From positions 1 through 6,483 of the forward strand of contig CAKQNZ010000120.1 of NCBI GenBank assembly GCA_934255435.1: DNA of 6,483 nt, in the 5' to 3' direction. A model generated the notes under the pieces. The model was not told where the DNA came from, searched no databases, and saw nothing but the letters and a program-made list of their open reading frames with translations. Both the position numbers and the translations under genes were made by a program. This DNA comes from an uncultured Clostridia bacterium. Lineage in GTDB: Bacteria > Bacillota > Clostridia > Peptostreptococcales > Anaerovoracaceae. Of the stretch, positions 6,059 to 6,483 are shown one piece after another (the stretch's first letter is position 1; each line of letters opens with the position of its first letter).

Positions 6059-6483
6059 TCATAATTCGTGACGTCCTTCCACTGCCTTCAGCAGTGTGAC
6101 TTCATCAGCATATTCAAGATCGCCTCCCACCGGTATCCCGTGTGCTATTCTCGACACCCTGATACCTGAAGGTTTTATCAGGCGTGCTATATACATAGCT
6201 GTAGCCTCCCCTTCTATGTTGGGATTGGTTGCTATGATCACTTCTTTGATGCGTTCGTCACGCAGTCTCTCTATGAGGCTTTTGAGATTGATGTCATCCG
6301 GACCTATACCATCCATCGGAGAGATCGCCCCATGAAGCACATGATAATATCCTCTGTATTCACGGATCTTCTCCATCGCAACTACATCTTTTGAACTTTC
6401 CACAACACATATAGTACTGATATCCCTGCTTTCATCGCTGCATATGGCACATGGATCTGTATCTGTCAGATTGCCGCACACAG
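6059..6483 (-). CDS. recR: Recombination mediator RecR (5' partial)
   Basis: RecR works with RecO (and RecF) to load RecA on single-stranded DNA at gaps and stalled forks. The window holds the C-terminal 140-141 residues of a protein normally near 198. The N-terminal helix-hairpin-helix part and the first zinc cysteine lie beyond the edge. Visible are three of the four zinc ligands in [14 protein letters not shown], then the Toprim domain with [34 protein letters not shown] and [18 protein letters not shown], ending in the family's usual [27 protein letters not shown] region and a TGA. The GTG at 6481 is an internal valine, not a start: alignment with B. subtilis RecR puts it near residue 59, and the cut codon before it (NCT) fits the serine there. 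The gene is intact as far as seen. Confidence 0.96.
   Translation of the reverse strand, partial: VCGNLTDTDPCAICSDESRDISTICVVESSKDVVAMEKIREYRGYYHVLHGAISPMDGIGPDDINLKSLIERLRDERIKEVIIATNPNIEGEATAMYIARLIKPSGIRVSRIAHGIPVGGDLEYADEVTLLKAVEGRHEL

Noticed and set aside
6481..6483. GTG as a start codon for the recR fragment
   Set aside because: The sequence aligns with the middle of RecR at the zinc motif, so the gene continues past the window edge.
1..6483. CRISPR arrays, insertion sequences, tRNA genes, phage parts
   Set aside because: No regularly spaced direct repeats, transposase-like frames, terminal inverted repeats or cloverleaf sequences were seen. The window is ordinary chromosomal gene content.

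Overview
The window holds a complete-looking minus-strand operon for an Ech-type (group 4) membrane-bound [NiFe] hydrogenase. It is preceded upstream by bofA and the 3' part of recR, also on the minus strand. The recR-bofA pair, strong AGGAGG-type ribosome binding sites, moderate GC in genes with AT-rich spacers, and an Ech operon together point to an anaerobic Firmicute of class Clostridia. A fermenter of the Ruminococcus/Oscillospiraceae kind is my best guess, but that taxonomic level is inference from gene content only.

Layout in the direction of transcription (high to low coordinates): recR, 5' truncated by the window edge (6483-6059); a 12-bp-stem intrinsic terminator (6029-5999); bofA (5977-5696); a gene-free AT-rich spacer of 322 bp with the probable ech promoter (5695-5373); then echA (NuoL-like), echB (NuoH-like), echC (NuoB-like), echD (NuoC-like), echE (NuoD-like, NiFe large subunit) and echF (NuoI-like ferredoxin subunit), which runs off the left edge. 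The six ech genes are in the canonical ABCDEF order. Their junctions are very tight (0 nt, 11 nt, 1-nt overlap, 20 nt, 8 nt), so they are almost certainly one translationally coupled transcript.

Functionally, EchF accepts electrons from reduced ferredoxin and EchC passes them through its proximal [4Fe-4S] cluster. EchE reduces protons to H2 at its Ni-Fe site, and EchA/EchB couple this to ion translocation across the membrane. All metal-ligand cysteines expected of an active Ech are visible: four in EchC, and two CxxC pairs in EchE.

The most unusual element is echF. After an ordinary EchF of about 114 residues, the frame continues through a Gly/Ser/Asp-rich linker into a second two-cluster ferredoxin module. 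A second Gly/Ser/Asp linker follows, and then the start of a third module, cut by the window edge. The gene therefore encodes a beads-on-a-string polyferredoxin version of the hydrogenase's electron-input subunit. The full length and C-terminus lie outside the window.
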